From Rhizobium sp. SG_E_25_P2 (GTDB lineage: Bacteria > Pseudomonadota > Alphaproteobacteria > Rhizobiales > Rhizobiaceae), in NCBI RefSeq assembly GCF_029892285.1, contig NZ_JARXVM010000002.1, positions 186,001 through 250,000 on the forward strand: DNA of 64,000 bases. Direction: 5' to 3'. A program made the translations under genes and the position numbers. Positions within the stretch are counted from its first letter, which is position 1; the number at the start of each line of letters is the position of its first letter. Shown in pieces: positions 47,013-56,021 of the stretch. Under the pieces are notes generated by a model. The model did not search any database and was not told the DNA's origin. It saw only the letters and a list, made by a program, of their open reading frames with translations.

Positions 47013-47444
47013 ATGATGATCGCAAACAGGCCCCACATCGAGCGCACGATCCTGATCTTCGCGATCTGGGGCGTACTCGGCTTTCTCGGACTCGGCGTGT
47101 TTCTCGAGGGCATGAAGAGCGACCTCTGGCCGCTGTCGTCGGCGGGCGTGCTGCTGATCGTTTTCGCTTTCGTCGCCCATATCATCGTCAACGGGATCTT
47201 CAAGGCGGAGTTCAGCCCCGGCGAAGCCGCGCTCGGCATTGGCGTCTATGGAATCCTGGGCCTTGTTTTCATCGTTTCCGCCGCCACCGGCGGCTTGACG
47301 ATGGCGGATTACTATTCGGGCCTTACGCTGTTCGGCGTGCTCGCGGTCGGTTTCCTGGCCTATCTGTTCACGCGGCATGGCCTGCGCGGCGCCTTTTCTC
47401 GCTTTCACATCAAGTCAATTGGCGCGCAGGAGGAGAGCCTGTGA
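47013..47444 (+). CDS. Small four-helix membrane protein, function unknown
   Basis: A 143-residue protein with four predicted membrane helices (ILIFAIWGVLGFLGLGVFL, LSSAGVLLIVFAFVAHIIV, EAALGIGVYGILGLVFIVS, YYSGLTLFGVLAVGFLAYLF). I do not recognise a family. Its stop codon overlaps the GTG start of the symporter gene, so translation is coupled. Some sodium:solute symporters are paired with a small membrane subunit encoded just upstream (DUF4212-type), but this protein is longer and not obviously of that family. A matching role as symporter partner is inferred from position. Confidence 0.75.
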   Translation: MMIANRPHIERTILIFAIWGVLGFLGLGVFLEGMKSDLWPLSSAGVLLIVFAFVAHIIVNGIFKAEFSPGEAALGIGVYGILGLVFIVSAATGGLTMADYYSGLTLFGVLAVGFLAYLFTRHGLRGAFSRFHIKSIGAQEESL

Positions 47445-49357
47445 TCTGGCTGCCGCTGTTTGGACTTTGCTACGCCGCCGCGACGCTCTACTGGGCCCGG
47501 CTCGGCGCGCGCGTCAATGCCGGCGACAGGGCATTCTTCACCGCCGGGGAGGGTTTTTCGCCCTGGATATCGGCGTTGATGATCGCGGGCGCCAGCCTAT
47601 CCGGTTGGGTTGCGCTTGCGGGGACGGAAGAAATCGGCCGCCACGGTTTCGGGCTCGCCGCCATGCTGCAGGCGGGGATTGCGCTTGCGCTTCCCGGCGT
47701 CGTCTTCTTCAAGCGCGTCTGGCTGCTCGGGCGGCGCTTGCGCGTCTCGTCGCTGGCGGAATTGATCCGCGTCTATTGGCAGTCGGAGTTCCTGACCGCG
47801 TTTGCGGCCATCGTCGCTGTTCTGTTCGCGGTCGCATTCGCCGGCCTGCAGATGCACGCCCTGTCGCGCCTTATGGTGCTGCTCGGCGGCGGCGTCGTTT
47901 CGCAGGAGATTGCTTCGGTCCTGCTCGGTCTGTTGTTGATGGGCAGCGTCGTGATCGGCGGCCTGCGCGCCACAGGCTATCTGGGGGCCATTCAGGCCGT
48001 GCTGGCGGCCGCGGCCCTCGTGGTTCTTGCGGTTTTTTCACTGATCGACGCAGGCGGATTCGGCGCCCTCAACGCCGGCCTTGCCAAAATGGCGGCTGAT
48101 CCGGCGACGGCGAACCGATTTATCGTCGCAGGCGTCGTTCAGTTCATCGCGGGCGTCGGCAAGCAAGCGGCGGCGGGACATGGGGCCACGGCGCTCGCAA
48201 ACCTATCCTTCGCCATGGCGCTGATGGGTCTGCAAGCGAGCCCGATGATCATCAAGGCGGTGTTGTCCACATCCAGCGCTCGCGGGTTCGCCGCCGGGCA
48301 GACATGGCTGATGGCCGGAGCCTTCGGCGCGCTCGCGGCGTTTTGCATGGCCGTCATCGGCGCTCACGCGCTCGTTGACCCTGCGCTTGACCTCACAGGA
48401 CTGATGTCGGCGCTGTCACCGTGGTTTTCGGCCTGGCTGTTCATCAGCCTTCTCGCTGGCGTGCAGCTGATGTCCGGACTGGCGCTTCTGGCGGCTGGAG
48501 AGACGTTGGTGCGCAATATCTACAAGCCGGTTTTCCATGCAAGCCTGTCGCAACGCGACACCGTGACCCTGACACGGGTGGTCATTGGCCTGTTGTTGCT
48601 CGCCAGCGTGCTGATGCAGGCGTTGACGCCTGTCGCTCTTTCGCTTTTGGCTTCCCTGGCGTTGCCGCTGTCATTCCAGCTCTGGACCCCGCTGCTCGGC
48701 ATGACCTGGTTGCGCTGGATGACCCGGGCCGGCGCCGCTACCGGCGTGGGTTTCGGCATGGCGGGCGTGCTCCTGACGGAACCTGCGGGCAATATCGTCC
48801 TGTCCTTTTTTGGACTTGATCTGCCATGGGGCCGCAATCCATGGACCATTCATTCGGCAGTCTGGGGCATGGTCGCCAATATCATTGTCGCCATGCTGGT
48901 CTCCGCGTTCACGCAGCGTCGGGGCTTGGGGGAGGCGGGCGAGGAGGCGCGGCGGTTTCTTCTCTTGCAATTCGGCGGCAATCCGCGTGTGCGGGCGCTG
49001 CGCTCCACAGCCTGGTCGGTCACACTCGCCTGGTTGTTCCTGGCCCTCGGTCCCGGCTTGATCTTCGGCAACCACGCCTTCACCGACATCAATGGTCAAT
49101 GGACGCTCGGCATGCCGTCGCTCTGGGCCTGGTCCGTGATGCTCTGGGTGGCCGGCGTCGGTGTCGTGTGGTTCCTGTCCTACAAGATGGAAATGGCGAG
49201 CCCTCCGACGATCGAGGCGCAAGCTTATACGCCGCGCCCTCAACTGATTCAGCCTCGCGTCGAGGCCGAGCTTGCTCGCCGCCGCGCGGTCATCATCGCC
49301 ATCGCCATCGGTTGCAGCCTTGCGGTCATCGCGGCGCTGTCCTTCGGCGATGTCTGA
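47441..49357 (+). CDS. Sodium:solute symporter family protein (SSS), GTG start
   Basis: A 638-residue secondary transporter with about 13 membrane helices. Family features are FTAGEGFSPWISALMIAGASLSGW near the N-terminus (FTAGEGF and the SLSGW turn), RLRVSSLAELIRVYW, LMGLQASPMIIKAVLSTSSA-type helix 8-9 sequence (LQASPMIIKAVLS) and WTPLLGMTWLRWMTRAGA. The GTG at 47441 lies behind GGAGGAG and overlaps the stop of the small membrane gene. An open frame extends upstream to 46997 but covers that gene and is rejected. The substrate is unknown. It is a second transporter in the same operon as the ABC importer. Confidence 0.87.
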   Translation: MIWLPLFGLCYAAATLYWARLGARVNAGDRAFFTAGEGFSPWISALMIAGASLSGWVALAGTEEIGRHGFGLAAMLQAGIALALPGVVFFKRVWLLGRRLRVSSLAELIRVYWQSEFLTAFAAIVAVLFAVAFAGLQMHALSRLMVLLGGGVVSQEIASVLLGLLLMGSVVIGGLRATGYLGAIQAVLAAAALVVLAVFSLIDAGGFGALNAGLAKMAADPATANRFIVAGVVQFIAGVGKQAAAGHGATALANLSFAMALMGLQASPMIIKAVLSTSSARGFAAGQTWLMAGAFGALAAFCMAVIGAHALVDPALDLTGLMSALSPWFSAWLFISLLAGVQLMSGLALLAAGETLVRNIYKPVFHASLSQRDTVTLTRVVIGLLLLASVLMQALTPVALSLLASLALPLSFQLWTPLLGMTWLRWMTRAGAATGVGFGMAGVLLTEPAGNIVLSFFGLDLPWGRNPWTIHSAVWGMVANIIVAMLVSAFTQRRGLGEAGEEARRFLLLQFGGNPRVRALRSTAWSVTLAWLFLALGPGLIFGNHAFTDINGQWTLGMPSLWAWSVMLWVAGVGVVWFLSYKMEMASPPTIEAQAYTPRPQLIQPRVEAELARRRAVIIAIAIGCSLAVIAALSFGDV

Positions 49358-49384
49358 CATTGTGTTGACAAAAGGAAATTCGAG

Positions 49385-50509
49385 ATGAAAGCCAGGATTG
49401 CTCTGCTGAGGTCCATGGGCGCCGCGCGTCCTTATCAGGACTCAAAACCGCTCGAAATCGTCGAGGTGGATCTGGACGAACCGGGCGCGGGAGAAGTCAG
49501 GGTGAAAATGGCTGCGGCCGGTCTCTGCCATTCCGATCTTTCGGTGATCAATGGCGATAGACCGAGAGACATGCCGGTGGCGCTCGGCCACGAAGCCTCC
49601 GGCGTCATCGAAGCCATCGGCCCGGGCGTCTCGCGTTTTGCCCCTGGCGATCACGTGGTTCTGGTATTCGTGCCGTCCTGCGGCCACTGCGTGCCCTGCG
49701 CGTCAGGCCGGCCGGCGCTTTGCGAGCCGGGAGCCGCGGCTGCGGCCAGGGGAACTCTGATCGGCGGCGCCCGGCGCCTGCGCTACAAGGGAGAACTGGT
49801 CAACCACCATATCGGTGTTTCCGCCTTTTCGACCCATGCGGTGGTGTCTGAAAATTCCTGCGTGAAGATTGATAAATCCATCCCGTTGGATCGTGCGGCG
49901 CTGCTGGGATGCGCGGTGCTGACCGGCGTCGGCGCGGTGCTGAATTCCGGGGAACTGAGGATGGGGCAAAGCTGCGCGGTGATCGGGCTTGGCGGCGTCG
50001 GGCTCGCAGGCCTGCTCGGCGCGATCGCGGCGGGCGCCGAAACCGTGATCGCTGTCGATACCGCTGAAAACAAACGCGCTTTTGCGCTCGAGCTTGGCGC
50101 GACGCATGCGATTGATCCGATGTCGGAAAACGCGGTGGCGGAGGTCAAGAACTTGACCGGCGGCGGCGTCGATCTGGCGGTGGAATTGGCCGGCGCCGCG
50201 CCGGCGCTGAAATTCGCCTATGACATCACCCGTCGTGGCGGAACCACGGTAACCGGCGGACTTCCCAATCCCAAGGCCGAGTTCAACATCCCGGCCGTGT
50301 CGCTGACTGTCGGCGAGCAAACGCTGAAGGGATCCTATGTCGGCTCGTGCGTGCCAGTGCGCGATATTCCGCGCTTCGCCGCCATGATGCAGTCAGGTCG
50401 CCTGCCGATCGAGAAATTGATGACGCACACGATCTCGTTGGAAGACATCAACGAGGGATTCGAGCGTCTCGCTTCGGGCGAGGCCATCCGCCAGGTCGTT
50501 CTGTTTTGA
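49385..50509 (+). CDS. Zinc-dependent alcohol dehydrogenase, MDR family
   Basis: A 374-residue NAD(P)-dependent alcohol dehydrogenase. Catalytic zinc ligands are in GLCHSD and GHEASG. The structural-zinc lobe is complete (CGHCVPCASGRPALC). The coenzyme fold has IGLGGVGLAG and IAVDTAENKRAFA, where the Asp after the second strand suggests NAD preference. The pattern matches class III-like or benzyl-alcohol-type dehydrogenases. It is the last gene of the operon, 27 bp behind the symporter. It could oxidise an alcohol released by the hydrolases. GAAATTCGAG before the ATG is a weak ribosome site. Confidence 0.9.
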   Translation: MKARIALLRSMGAARPYQDSKPLEIVEVDLDEPGAGEVRVKMAAAGLCHSDLSVINGDRPRDMPVALGHEASGVIEAIGPGVSRFAPGDHVVLVFVPSCGHCVPCASGRPALCEPGAAAAARGTLIGGARRLRYKGELVNHHIGVSAFSTHAVVSENSCVKIDKSIPLDRAALLGCAVLTGVGAVLNSGELRMGQSCAVIGLGGVGLAGLLGAIAAGAETVIAVDTAENKRAFALELGATHAIDPMSENAVAEVKNLTGGGVDLAVELAGAAPALKFAYDITRRGGTTVTGGLPNPKAEFNIPAVSLTVGEQTLKGSYVGSCVPVRDIPRFAAMMQSGRLPIEKLMTHTISLEDINEGFERLASGEAIRQVVLF

Positions 50510-50519
50510 GTGTATTTGC

Positions 50520-50551
50520 CCTATCCGTCTGGCCGGAGCCGGGCGGATAGG
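50520..50551 (+). terminator. Hairpin after the alcohol dehydrogenase gene
   Basis: An 8-bp outer stem (CCTATCCG with its complement) and an inner 5-bp stem form a stable hairpin 10 bp past the stop codon. No T-run follows, so termination is plausible but not proven. Confidence 0.5.
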
Positions 50552-50673
50552 CTTGGCGGATCTGACAAAACGACGTGTCCCGGCCACAGTCCGCGACACG
50601 TTTGCCCGATCTTCGGCGTCGTCAGGCGGGCTCACGCGGAGGCTGTTGGTGCTTCCGCGCGGCTTTGCCGAGC

Positions 50674-51762
50674 CTATGCCCCCAGGTGCTGTTCGAAGAA
50701 TGCCTGGAACTTGTCGAACGGGATGATTTCCACCTTGTCGTAGAGGTCGACGTGGTTGGCGCCCGGAATGATCACCAGTTCCTTGGGTTCAGCCGCCGCT
50801 GCAAACGCTGTTTCGCTGAAGTAGCGCGAATGCGCGTTTTCGCCATGAACGAGCAGTAGCGGTCGCGGTGATATTTCCGCGATGTAGGACAGAATCGGCA
50901 TGTTCATGAAGGACAGGGGCGTGGTGAGCGACCAGCCATTGCCCGAATTCACGGCGCGTTTGTGGTAGCCGCGCGGCGTCATGTAATAGTCGTGGTAATC
51001 GACCAGGAACTGCGGTTCGCCGCCTTTGAGGACATTATAGTCCTTCATATATTCCGGACTGCCCGCCTTTGCGTCCGTCCAGCGCTGACGACTCATTTGC
51101 TTGAGGCTCTGGCTGCGCTGTTCCAGCGTGACCACGTCGTTGTAGCCTTTCGACATAACGCGGGTCATGTCATACATGGTGCTGGCCGCCACCGCTTTTA
51201 CGCGCTTGTCGGCGGCCGCGGCGTTGAGAGCCATGCCGCCCCAGCCGCATATGCCGATCATGCCGATGCGTTCCTGATCGACGTCAGGCAGATTGCCGAT
51301 GAAGTCGACGGCGGCGCTGAAGTCTTCGGTGTTGATGTCAGGCGATGCGATGTTGCGCGGCTGGCCCCCGCTTTCGCCGGTGAAGGATCCGTCGAAGGCG
51401 ACCGTTGCGAAGCCGCGCTCCGCCATCATCTGCGCGTAGAGACCCGAGGACTGTTCCTTGACAGCGCCGAATGGTCCGCCGACGACGATTGCGGGCAAGC
51501 GGGTTCCACCGCTCTTCGGCGTATAGAGATCGCCCGCCAGTTCAATGCCGTAGCGGTTGGTGAAGCGCACCTTCCGGTGGTCAACCTTGTCGCTCTTCGC
51601 AAAAACCTTGTCCCAGGCCTCTTCCGTCTGAGCCGATGCGGTTGCGGCGTAGGGGATGAGGGCGGAGGCAATCGCTCCGGCTGAGGCAACCTTCAACAGG
51701 TCGCGGCGGCCAAGGTCCATTGGATCATTGCCGTTCTGGGTGGTTGATGGGGTGCTGTCCAT
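50674..51762 (-). CDS. Tat-exported alpha/beta-hydrolase, dienelactone-hydrolase-like
   Basis: A 362-residue hydrolase with an N-terminal twin-arginine signal (GRRDLLKVASAGAIASA), so it is folded in the cytoplasm and exported. The nucleophile elbow reads GICGWGG, with a cysteine in the place of serine, as in dienelactone hydrolases. An acidic residue is in VHGENAHSRYF and the His in IPGANHVDLYD. The ATG at 51762 follows CCGGAG; an in-frame start at 51792 lies upstream. The substrate is unknown. Convergent with the operon ending at 50509, so not part of it. Confidence 0.87.
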   Translation of the reverse strand: MDSTPSTTQNGNDPMDLGRRDLLKVASAGAIASALIPYAATASAQTEEAWDKVFAKSDKVDHRKVRFTNRYGIELAGDLYTPKSGGTRLPAIVVGGPFGAVKEQSSGLYAQMMAERGFATVAFDGSFTGESGGQPRNIASPDINTEDFSAAVDFIGNLPDVDQERIGMIGICGWGGMALNAAAADKRVKAVAASTMYDMTRVMSKGYNDVVTLEQRSQSLKQMSRQRWTDAKAGSPEYMKDYNVLKGGEPQFLVDYHDYYMTPRGYHKRAVNSGNGWSLTTPLSFMNMPILSYIAEISPRPLLLVHGENAHSRYFSETAFAAAAEPKELVIIPGANHVDLYDKVEIIPFDKFQAFFEQHLGA

Positions 51763-52073
51763 GTCGGGTCTCCGGTTTGAGCTTGATGTCACACCCCTTC
51801 ACATGAGCGGTTCCCGTATCGAGAATAAGTCCCCGCATCTCGCTTGAAGTTATTTACGCGGTCGATCAATTATGTGGCGGACAATGGTCCCTGTCGATCA
51901 AACGTCTTGCCGACGCCGGCTGAGAAAACATCGCAGCTGTCGCAGACAGGCTCGACCTGCCACTCATGTCCTGCATCGATAGGGGTTTGTCTGCCGGAGA
52001 CCTCATTTTCTGCGCGTTCATGTGGCATTCTGTGTCGATCGCACGACGCACTGAATGCAAAAGGGAGACGCAG
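51763..52073. other. Divergent intergenic region
   Basis: 311 bp separate the start of the Tat-exported hydrolase (minus) from the start of the cupin gene (plus). It should hold both promoters and any shared operator. I see no convincing reading frame, RNA or clear palindrome in it. Confidence 0.6.
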
Positions 52074-52472
52074 ATGGAAATTCGAAGAGCTGGTAGCCAG
52101 GCATCCGTCAAAGGGCCCTCTGACTGGTTCACCGGCACAGTCAGGATCGATCCCCTTTTCCCAGTCCGGGAACCGGCTGCTGCAGCAGGCAACGCCGTCA
52201 CCTTCGAGCCGGGTGCGCGGACAGCATGGCACACGCATCCTTTGGGGCAGATCATCATTGTCATCTCGGGCGTTGGACGCGCGCAGCGGCAGGGCGGGCC
52301 GGTTGAAGAGATCCGCCCCGGCGATGTCGTGTGGTTTGAACCGGGAGAAAAACACTGGCACGGCGCGTCCCCCGCGACCGCGATGGCGCATATCGCCATT
52401 CAGGAGAGTCTGGACGGAAAGGCGGTCGACTGGCTGGAGCAGGTCAGCGACGCCGACTATTCCGCGTCATGA
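52074..52472 (+). CDS. Cupin domain protein
   Basis: A 132-residue single-domain cupin. The first metal-binding motif is HTHPLGQ with the following IIIVISGVG, and the second motif is [16 protein letters not shown]. The pattern resembles the (R)-mandelonitrile-lyase-like and carboxymuconolactone-associated cupins. The ATG at 52074 follows AAGGGAG; an in-frame ATG at 51966 lacks a site. No cofactor or substrate can be assigned. Divergent from the Tat-exported hydrolase gene. Confidence 0.85.
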   Translation: MEIRRAGSQASVKGPSDWFTGTVRIDPLFPVREPAAAAGNAVTFEPGARTAWHTHPLGQIIIVISGVGRAQRQGGPVEEIRPGDVVWFEPGEKHWHGASPATAMAHIAIQESLDGKAVDWLEQVSDADYSAS

Positions 52473-52566
52473 ACTCCGTCTTTTGTCCGTGTTGCGGATC
52501 CAGAATGTGAGCAAACCTCGCCGCCTGCCTGAGGTTCGCGATATCAGTCTTGCAGCTTGCGATTTG

Positions 52567-52602
52567 ACCTCGGCGGCGGCTCTCATGAACCGCCGCCGAG
52601 GT
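52567..52602. repeat. Long GC-rich inverted repeat
   Basis: A perfect 13-bp stem (ACCTCGGCGGCGG with its complement) has a 10-base loop. It lies between the convergent cupin and cyclophilin-like genes. No T-run follows on either strand, but it could limit read-through in both directions. Confidence 0.6.
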
Positions 52603-52711
52603 CTGTCGAGACTTCCTGCAAGAACACGTCCCGCAAAGATATAACCCGGTTTTGGGTCAGGACGTCCGCAAGAGCGGCTCGAAGGCGTCGGTCGCCTGTC
52701 GGTTTTCCCGG

Positions 52712-53164
52712 CTATGCGGAAAGAGCCGAAATGCGCATCGGATAGGCGCCGCGCGTGAGAATGGGGTCCACACCGCCATCAATTCGCCCAAGGCGAACGA
52801 GATCGCGGGTCGAGGAATAGTCCCCGTGAAAAAGCGCAAGGTTTCCCCACGGTATATAGTAGCAGATGTCGCCAATCGCCGCGTCGGGGAAGGGACCACG
52901 TGATTGAGGATCGAGCTTGCGCGGCAGGTAGGCAATCTTCTCGTTCGTCGAGTAGTCCGACACCTCGACCTCGAGCGGCAGCATCGATGCGAAGTCGCGA
53001 GCCGACGCGTTGTCATATAATGTGGCGGTAAAAACCTGGTTGCTGACGCTGAAGCGAATTTTCATGAGGCTGCGTTCCCCGGCATTTGTAAGTGGCGTCC
53101 ACAAGGGGCACAGCGCCCCAGAAACCAGCAGCGTCCTGCGGGTCAACCGATTGCTGTGATTCAT
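52712..53164 (-). CDS. Exported cyclophilin-like fold protein
   Basis: A 150-residue protein. The N-terminus has a Tat-like signal (RLTRRTLLVSGALCPLW). The rest fits the Cyclophil_like family: MKIRFSVSNQVFTATLYDN, ASARDFASMLPLEVEVSDY, and the ending DICYYIPWGNLALFHGDY, of which GDICYYIPWGNLALF is the family mark. Function of the family is unknown, and it lacks the prolyl-isomerase active-site residues I would look for. The ATG at 53164 follows GGGAGA. It overlaps the stop of the MFS gene on the same strand by 4 bases, so the two are coupled. Confidence 0.83.
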   Translation of the reverse strand: MNHSNRLTRRTLLVSGALCPLWTPLTNAGERSLMKIRFSVSNQVFTATLYDNASARDFASMLPLEVEVSDYSTNEKIAYLPRKLDPQSRGPFPDAAIGDICYYIPWGNLALFHGDYSSTRDLVRLGRIDGGVDPILTRGAYPMRISALSA

Positions 53165-54399
53165 TTTGCTTTCTCCCAGTTGGAGCGCGCCGCCCCGGCT
53201 GCAAGTGAAGAGCCGCAGAGCAGGATCGCTGCGAAGAGGAATGAACTCCACCAGCCAATGTGATCGAACAGCAGGCCGCCGAGTGCAGCGCCGAGCGTGA
53301 TTGCGAATTGTATGACGGCAACCTGCAGGCCGCCACCGGCTTCGGCGTGATCACTCATGACCTGGGAAAGCCAGGTGCCCCAGGCCACTGGCGCGGCCGT
53401 GCCTATGAGGCCCCACGCGCACAAAAGAAGCGTGACGGCGAGCGGCGATGCCGAGGCCGCCACCAGCCCCAGGGCAAGCAGCGCCATGGTCAGGGGCATG
53501 CCGATCGCCAGCGCATAGAGCCATTGCGGCAGCAGCCGGCTGATGGCCCATGTGCCTGCGACGCCACACAATCCCATCAGCAGCATCACAAGAGAGAGCA
53601 AGGTCACGTCAAACCCCGCGACGCTCTCCAGGTAGGGTCTGAGATAAGTGAAGAGTGCGAATTGGCCCATGAACAGTAACAGGATTGCCGTCATGCCGAG
53701 CGCGACCTGGCGGCGAACCAGCAGACGGAACACGTTGGCGGTGGGCTTTTCGTCCTTCGCTGGCAGATCGGGCATGGTCATCCATTGCCAGGTCAGCGCC
53801 ACAAGAGCCAGCGGCGCGACGAGGAAGAAAGCGCCTCGCCAGCCGATCAACTCGCCGAGAAAGCTGCCAAGCGGCGCGGAAACTGTGGCGGCAATGGCGT
53901 TGCCTGCGTTTAGCGCCGCCAATCCTTTGGGCACCTGATCAGGCGGCAAAAGCCGCATGACAATGGCCGTCGACATCGACCAGAAACCGCCGATGGCAAT
54001 GCCGAGCAGCGCCCGCCCCGCCATGAGGACCCAGTAAGTCGGGGCGAAGGTCACCACCAGGGCCGAGAAAACCAGCAGCGCGGAAAACCAGGTGAGCACC
54101 GTCTTGCGATCGATGCCAGCCGTCAGCCGGGCGATGAACAGGCTGGTGACGACGGCGAAGAATCCGGAAATGGAAATGGCCTGCCCCGCCTGTCCTTCGA
54201 GCATGCTCAGATCATGTGCGATCGGGGTCAGCAGGCTGACTGGCATGAATTCCGAGGCGATGAGCACGGAAACAGTCAGCGCCATGGAGCCGACGGCGCC
54301 CCAGGCTGCAATGGGCGCAGGCGAGGTCTGGGTCGCCGCATCGAAAGATTCGATGTCGTTGCTGATCTGGTCGGACCGTATGAGAGTGTGTTGTGTCAT
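53161..54399 (-). CDS. Major facilitator superfamily transporter, DHA1 drug/nucleoside exporter type
   Basis: A 412-residue transporter with 12 predicted helices. The layout resembles NepI/YdhP-type exporters: SEFMPVSLLTPIAHDLSMLEGQ-like start (EFMPVSLLTPIA is the mark), a motif A-like loop with ARLTAGIDRKTVL, and GRALLGIAIGGFWSMS in helix 4-5. Export of nucleosides, sugars or drugs is possible; the substrate cannot be assigned. The ATG at 54399 follows AGGG; the frame also opens at 54444. The stop codon overlaps the cyclophilin-like gene downstream. Confidence 0.88.
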   Translation of the reverse strand: MTQHTLIRSDQISNDIESFDAATQTSPAPIAAWGAVGSMALTVSVLIASEFMPVSLLTPIAHDLSMLEGQAGQAISISGFFAVVTSLFIARLTAGIDRKTVLTWFSALLVFSALVVTFAPTYWVLMAGRALLGIAIGGFWSMSTAIVMRLLPPDQVPKGLAALNAGNAIAATVSAPLGSFLGELIGWRGAFFLVAPLALVALTWQWMTMPDLPAKDEKPTANVFRLLVRRQVALGMTAILLLFMGQFALFTYLRPYLESVAGFDVTLLSLVMLLMGLCGVAGTWAISRLLPQWLYALAIGMPLTMALLALGLVAASASPLAVTLLLCAWGLIGTAAPVAWGTWLSQVMSDHAEAGGGLQVAVIQFAITLGAALGGLLFDHIGWWSSFLFAAILLCGSSLAAGAARSNWEKAK

Positions 54400-54471
54400 G
54401 ACAGCCCTATACGCCAGGGGAACTTTGATGATTAGCTGATGCAATCCGCTTGGACTTATCGACAGATGACA

Positions 54472-55833
54472 TCAATCGCTTGTGCTTGTTTGGCCCGGGC
54501 AGAAGACGTCTACTGGCGTATTCAGGTTGCGGATTTTGAAAATGCCCATATGGGTCAGGGGGAGGGCGCGGCTGATCTGATTTGCCGTCGCTCCGCTAAT
54601 CAGACACGATGTGCCGGTTTCCTTGTTCAGTTCCTGTAATCTCTGGGCAAGATTGACCGCTTCGCCATAGAGCGTATAGGTCTGGCGTGCGCCGGCGCCG
54701 ACTGTACCGGCTGCGATCAGTCCCGTTGCAATGCCAATACGCAGACGGATCTGTTTCCCATCGAATTGTCGTTGCTCGACCAATGCCAGAATGTCCTGCG
54801 CTGCCAGTATCGCTGAATCAGCATGATTTTCCTTCGACAAAGGCGCATTGAACGAAATCAGCAACGCATCCCCAAGGTAGTTGATGACCACGCCGCCGTG
54901 CTGGTCGATGATCTCTGTGACCGCACTGAAAAACGCGTTCAGCAAATGGACGAGCGTGCTCGGGTGCAGGCCTTCGGAGAGCTGGGTGAAACCGGCGATA
55001 TCCGCAAACATGAGGGTAGCGTCACGGGCCTGGGGGGCCAAATGGCCATCATCGAGCAGTTCGCGCAGGATCGGCGCTGGCACATATCGGCCGAAAAGGC
55101 TCTGCACGCGGTGTCGTCCGGCTTCTGCCTTTGCATGGTCACTGACCACCCGCCGGGCGCGATGAACGGCCAATGCCGCGATCGCCGTCACAAGCGCTAG
55201 GATCAGCGCCTCCTGCAGACGCGATGCGATGCCTATAAAGTTGGGGTCAAGGACTGTCTGAATGTAGATTTCCGGGGATGGGGAAATCGGCAGATTGCTG
55301 TAGCTGACCACCCTGTCCATGCCCGACAGGATCCACCCGGTGGCAAACAGCAATCCACTGGCCGCCCAAGCCCCCGTCCACAGCACCAGTGGCGGCGAGA
55401 GCGTCAAAACCGCTGCAGCGATGACGATATAGTAGTGTTGGACGGAACTGGTGAGAAAAACCATGTTTTGTGGCACGTCACCGCCGCTGCTGAGCGGGAC
55501 GAAGGCCAGAAGGACGGTGACCGCTGTCGCATCGAAGGCAAAGACGGCATAGCGAGCATGGCGCTCATAGCGAGTGCCGACAGCAGCCAGCGATGTGAGC
55601 CCGCCCAAAGCAATTAAGGATGTGATCGCGGCAATGCCAACATTGATGGGGAAATAGTAACTGAGCAGATAGGCGACAGCGATCAGCGTCACGGCGAGCG
55701 TTCGGCCTATCATTGCAATCCTAAAACCCTTTCGTTCCGCGTTGGACAACGCAGTCGCGATCGTATCGGATGGTGGCGTAAACCTGCTATCAATCGCCAA
55801 ATTCGCTCCTCTCGCGATCGTCGCTGGCAACAT
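54472..55833 (-). CDS. Membrane adenylate/guanylate cyclase (class III)
   Basis: A 453-residue protein. The N-terminal part (about 35-230) has six membrane helices, for instance TLAVTLIAVAYLLSYYF and YIVIAAAVLTLSPPLVLW. The class III cyclase domain follows at about 275-450. Metal-binding aspartates are in LMFADIAGF and NYLGDALLISF; TYTLYGEAVNLAQRL is also a family mark. Substrate choice (ATP or GTP) is set by a few residues I cannot assign safely. The start could be 55833 or 55863; no strong ribosome site precedes either. It stands alone, convergent with no gene and 72 bp from the MFS gene. Confidence 0.88.
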   Translation of the reverse strand: MLPATIARGANLAIDSRFTPPSDTIATALSNAERKGFRIAMIGRTLAVTLIAVAYLLSYYFPINVGIAAITSLIALGGLTSLAAVGTRYERHARYAVFAFDATAVTVLLAFVPLSSGGDVPQNMVFLTSSVQHYYIVIAAAVLTLSPPLVLWTGAWAASGLLFATGWILSGMDRVVSYSNLPISPSPEIYIQTVLDPNFIGIASRLQEALILALVTAIAALAVHRARRVVSDHAKAEAGRHRVQSLFGRYVPAPILRELLDDGHLAPQARDATLMFADIAGFTQLSEGLHPSTLVHLLNAFFSAVTEIIDQHGGVVINYLGDALLISFNAPLSKENHADSAILAAQDILALVEQRQFDGKQIRLRIGIATGLIAAGTVGAGARQTYTLYGEAVNLAQRLQELNKETGTSCLISGATANQISRALPLTHMGIFKIRNLNTPVDVFCPGQTSTSD

Positions 55834-56021
55834 CGTCGGGCATGACCAATGTTGTGGTCCCATAGAATTCCGGGCGCGATCTCTGTCTGCCGCTCAGAGC
55901 ACAGGTTGATAGAGAGCCTTTCTCATGTCTCCACGTTGGCGAAGCAGATATGCAGCCCGGCAGATATGTTGCGATGTCATCGGTTTGACCGCTGCAACCT
56001 GTGTCTGCCGGGCCGGTGCGC

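Noticed and set aside
47001-47440. Long N-terminal extension of the symporter from 46997
   Set aside because: It would overlap the small membrane protein in another frame; the GTG at 47441 has a strong ribosome site and gives a normal symporter N-terminus.
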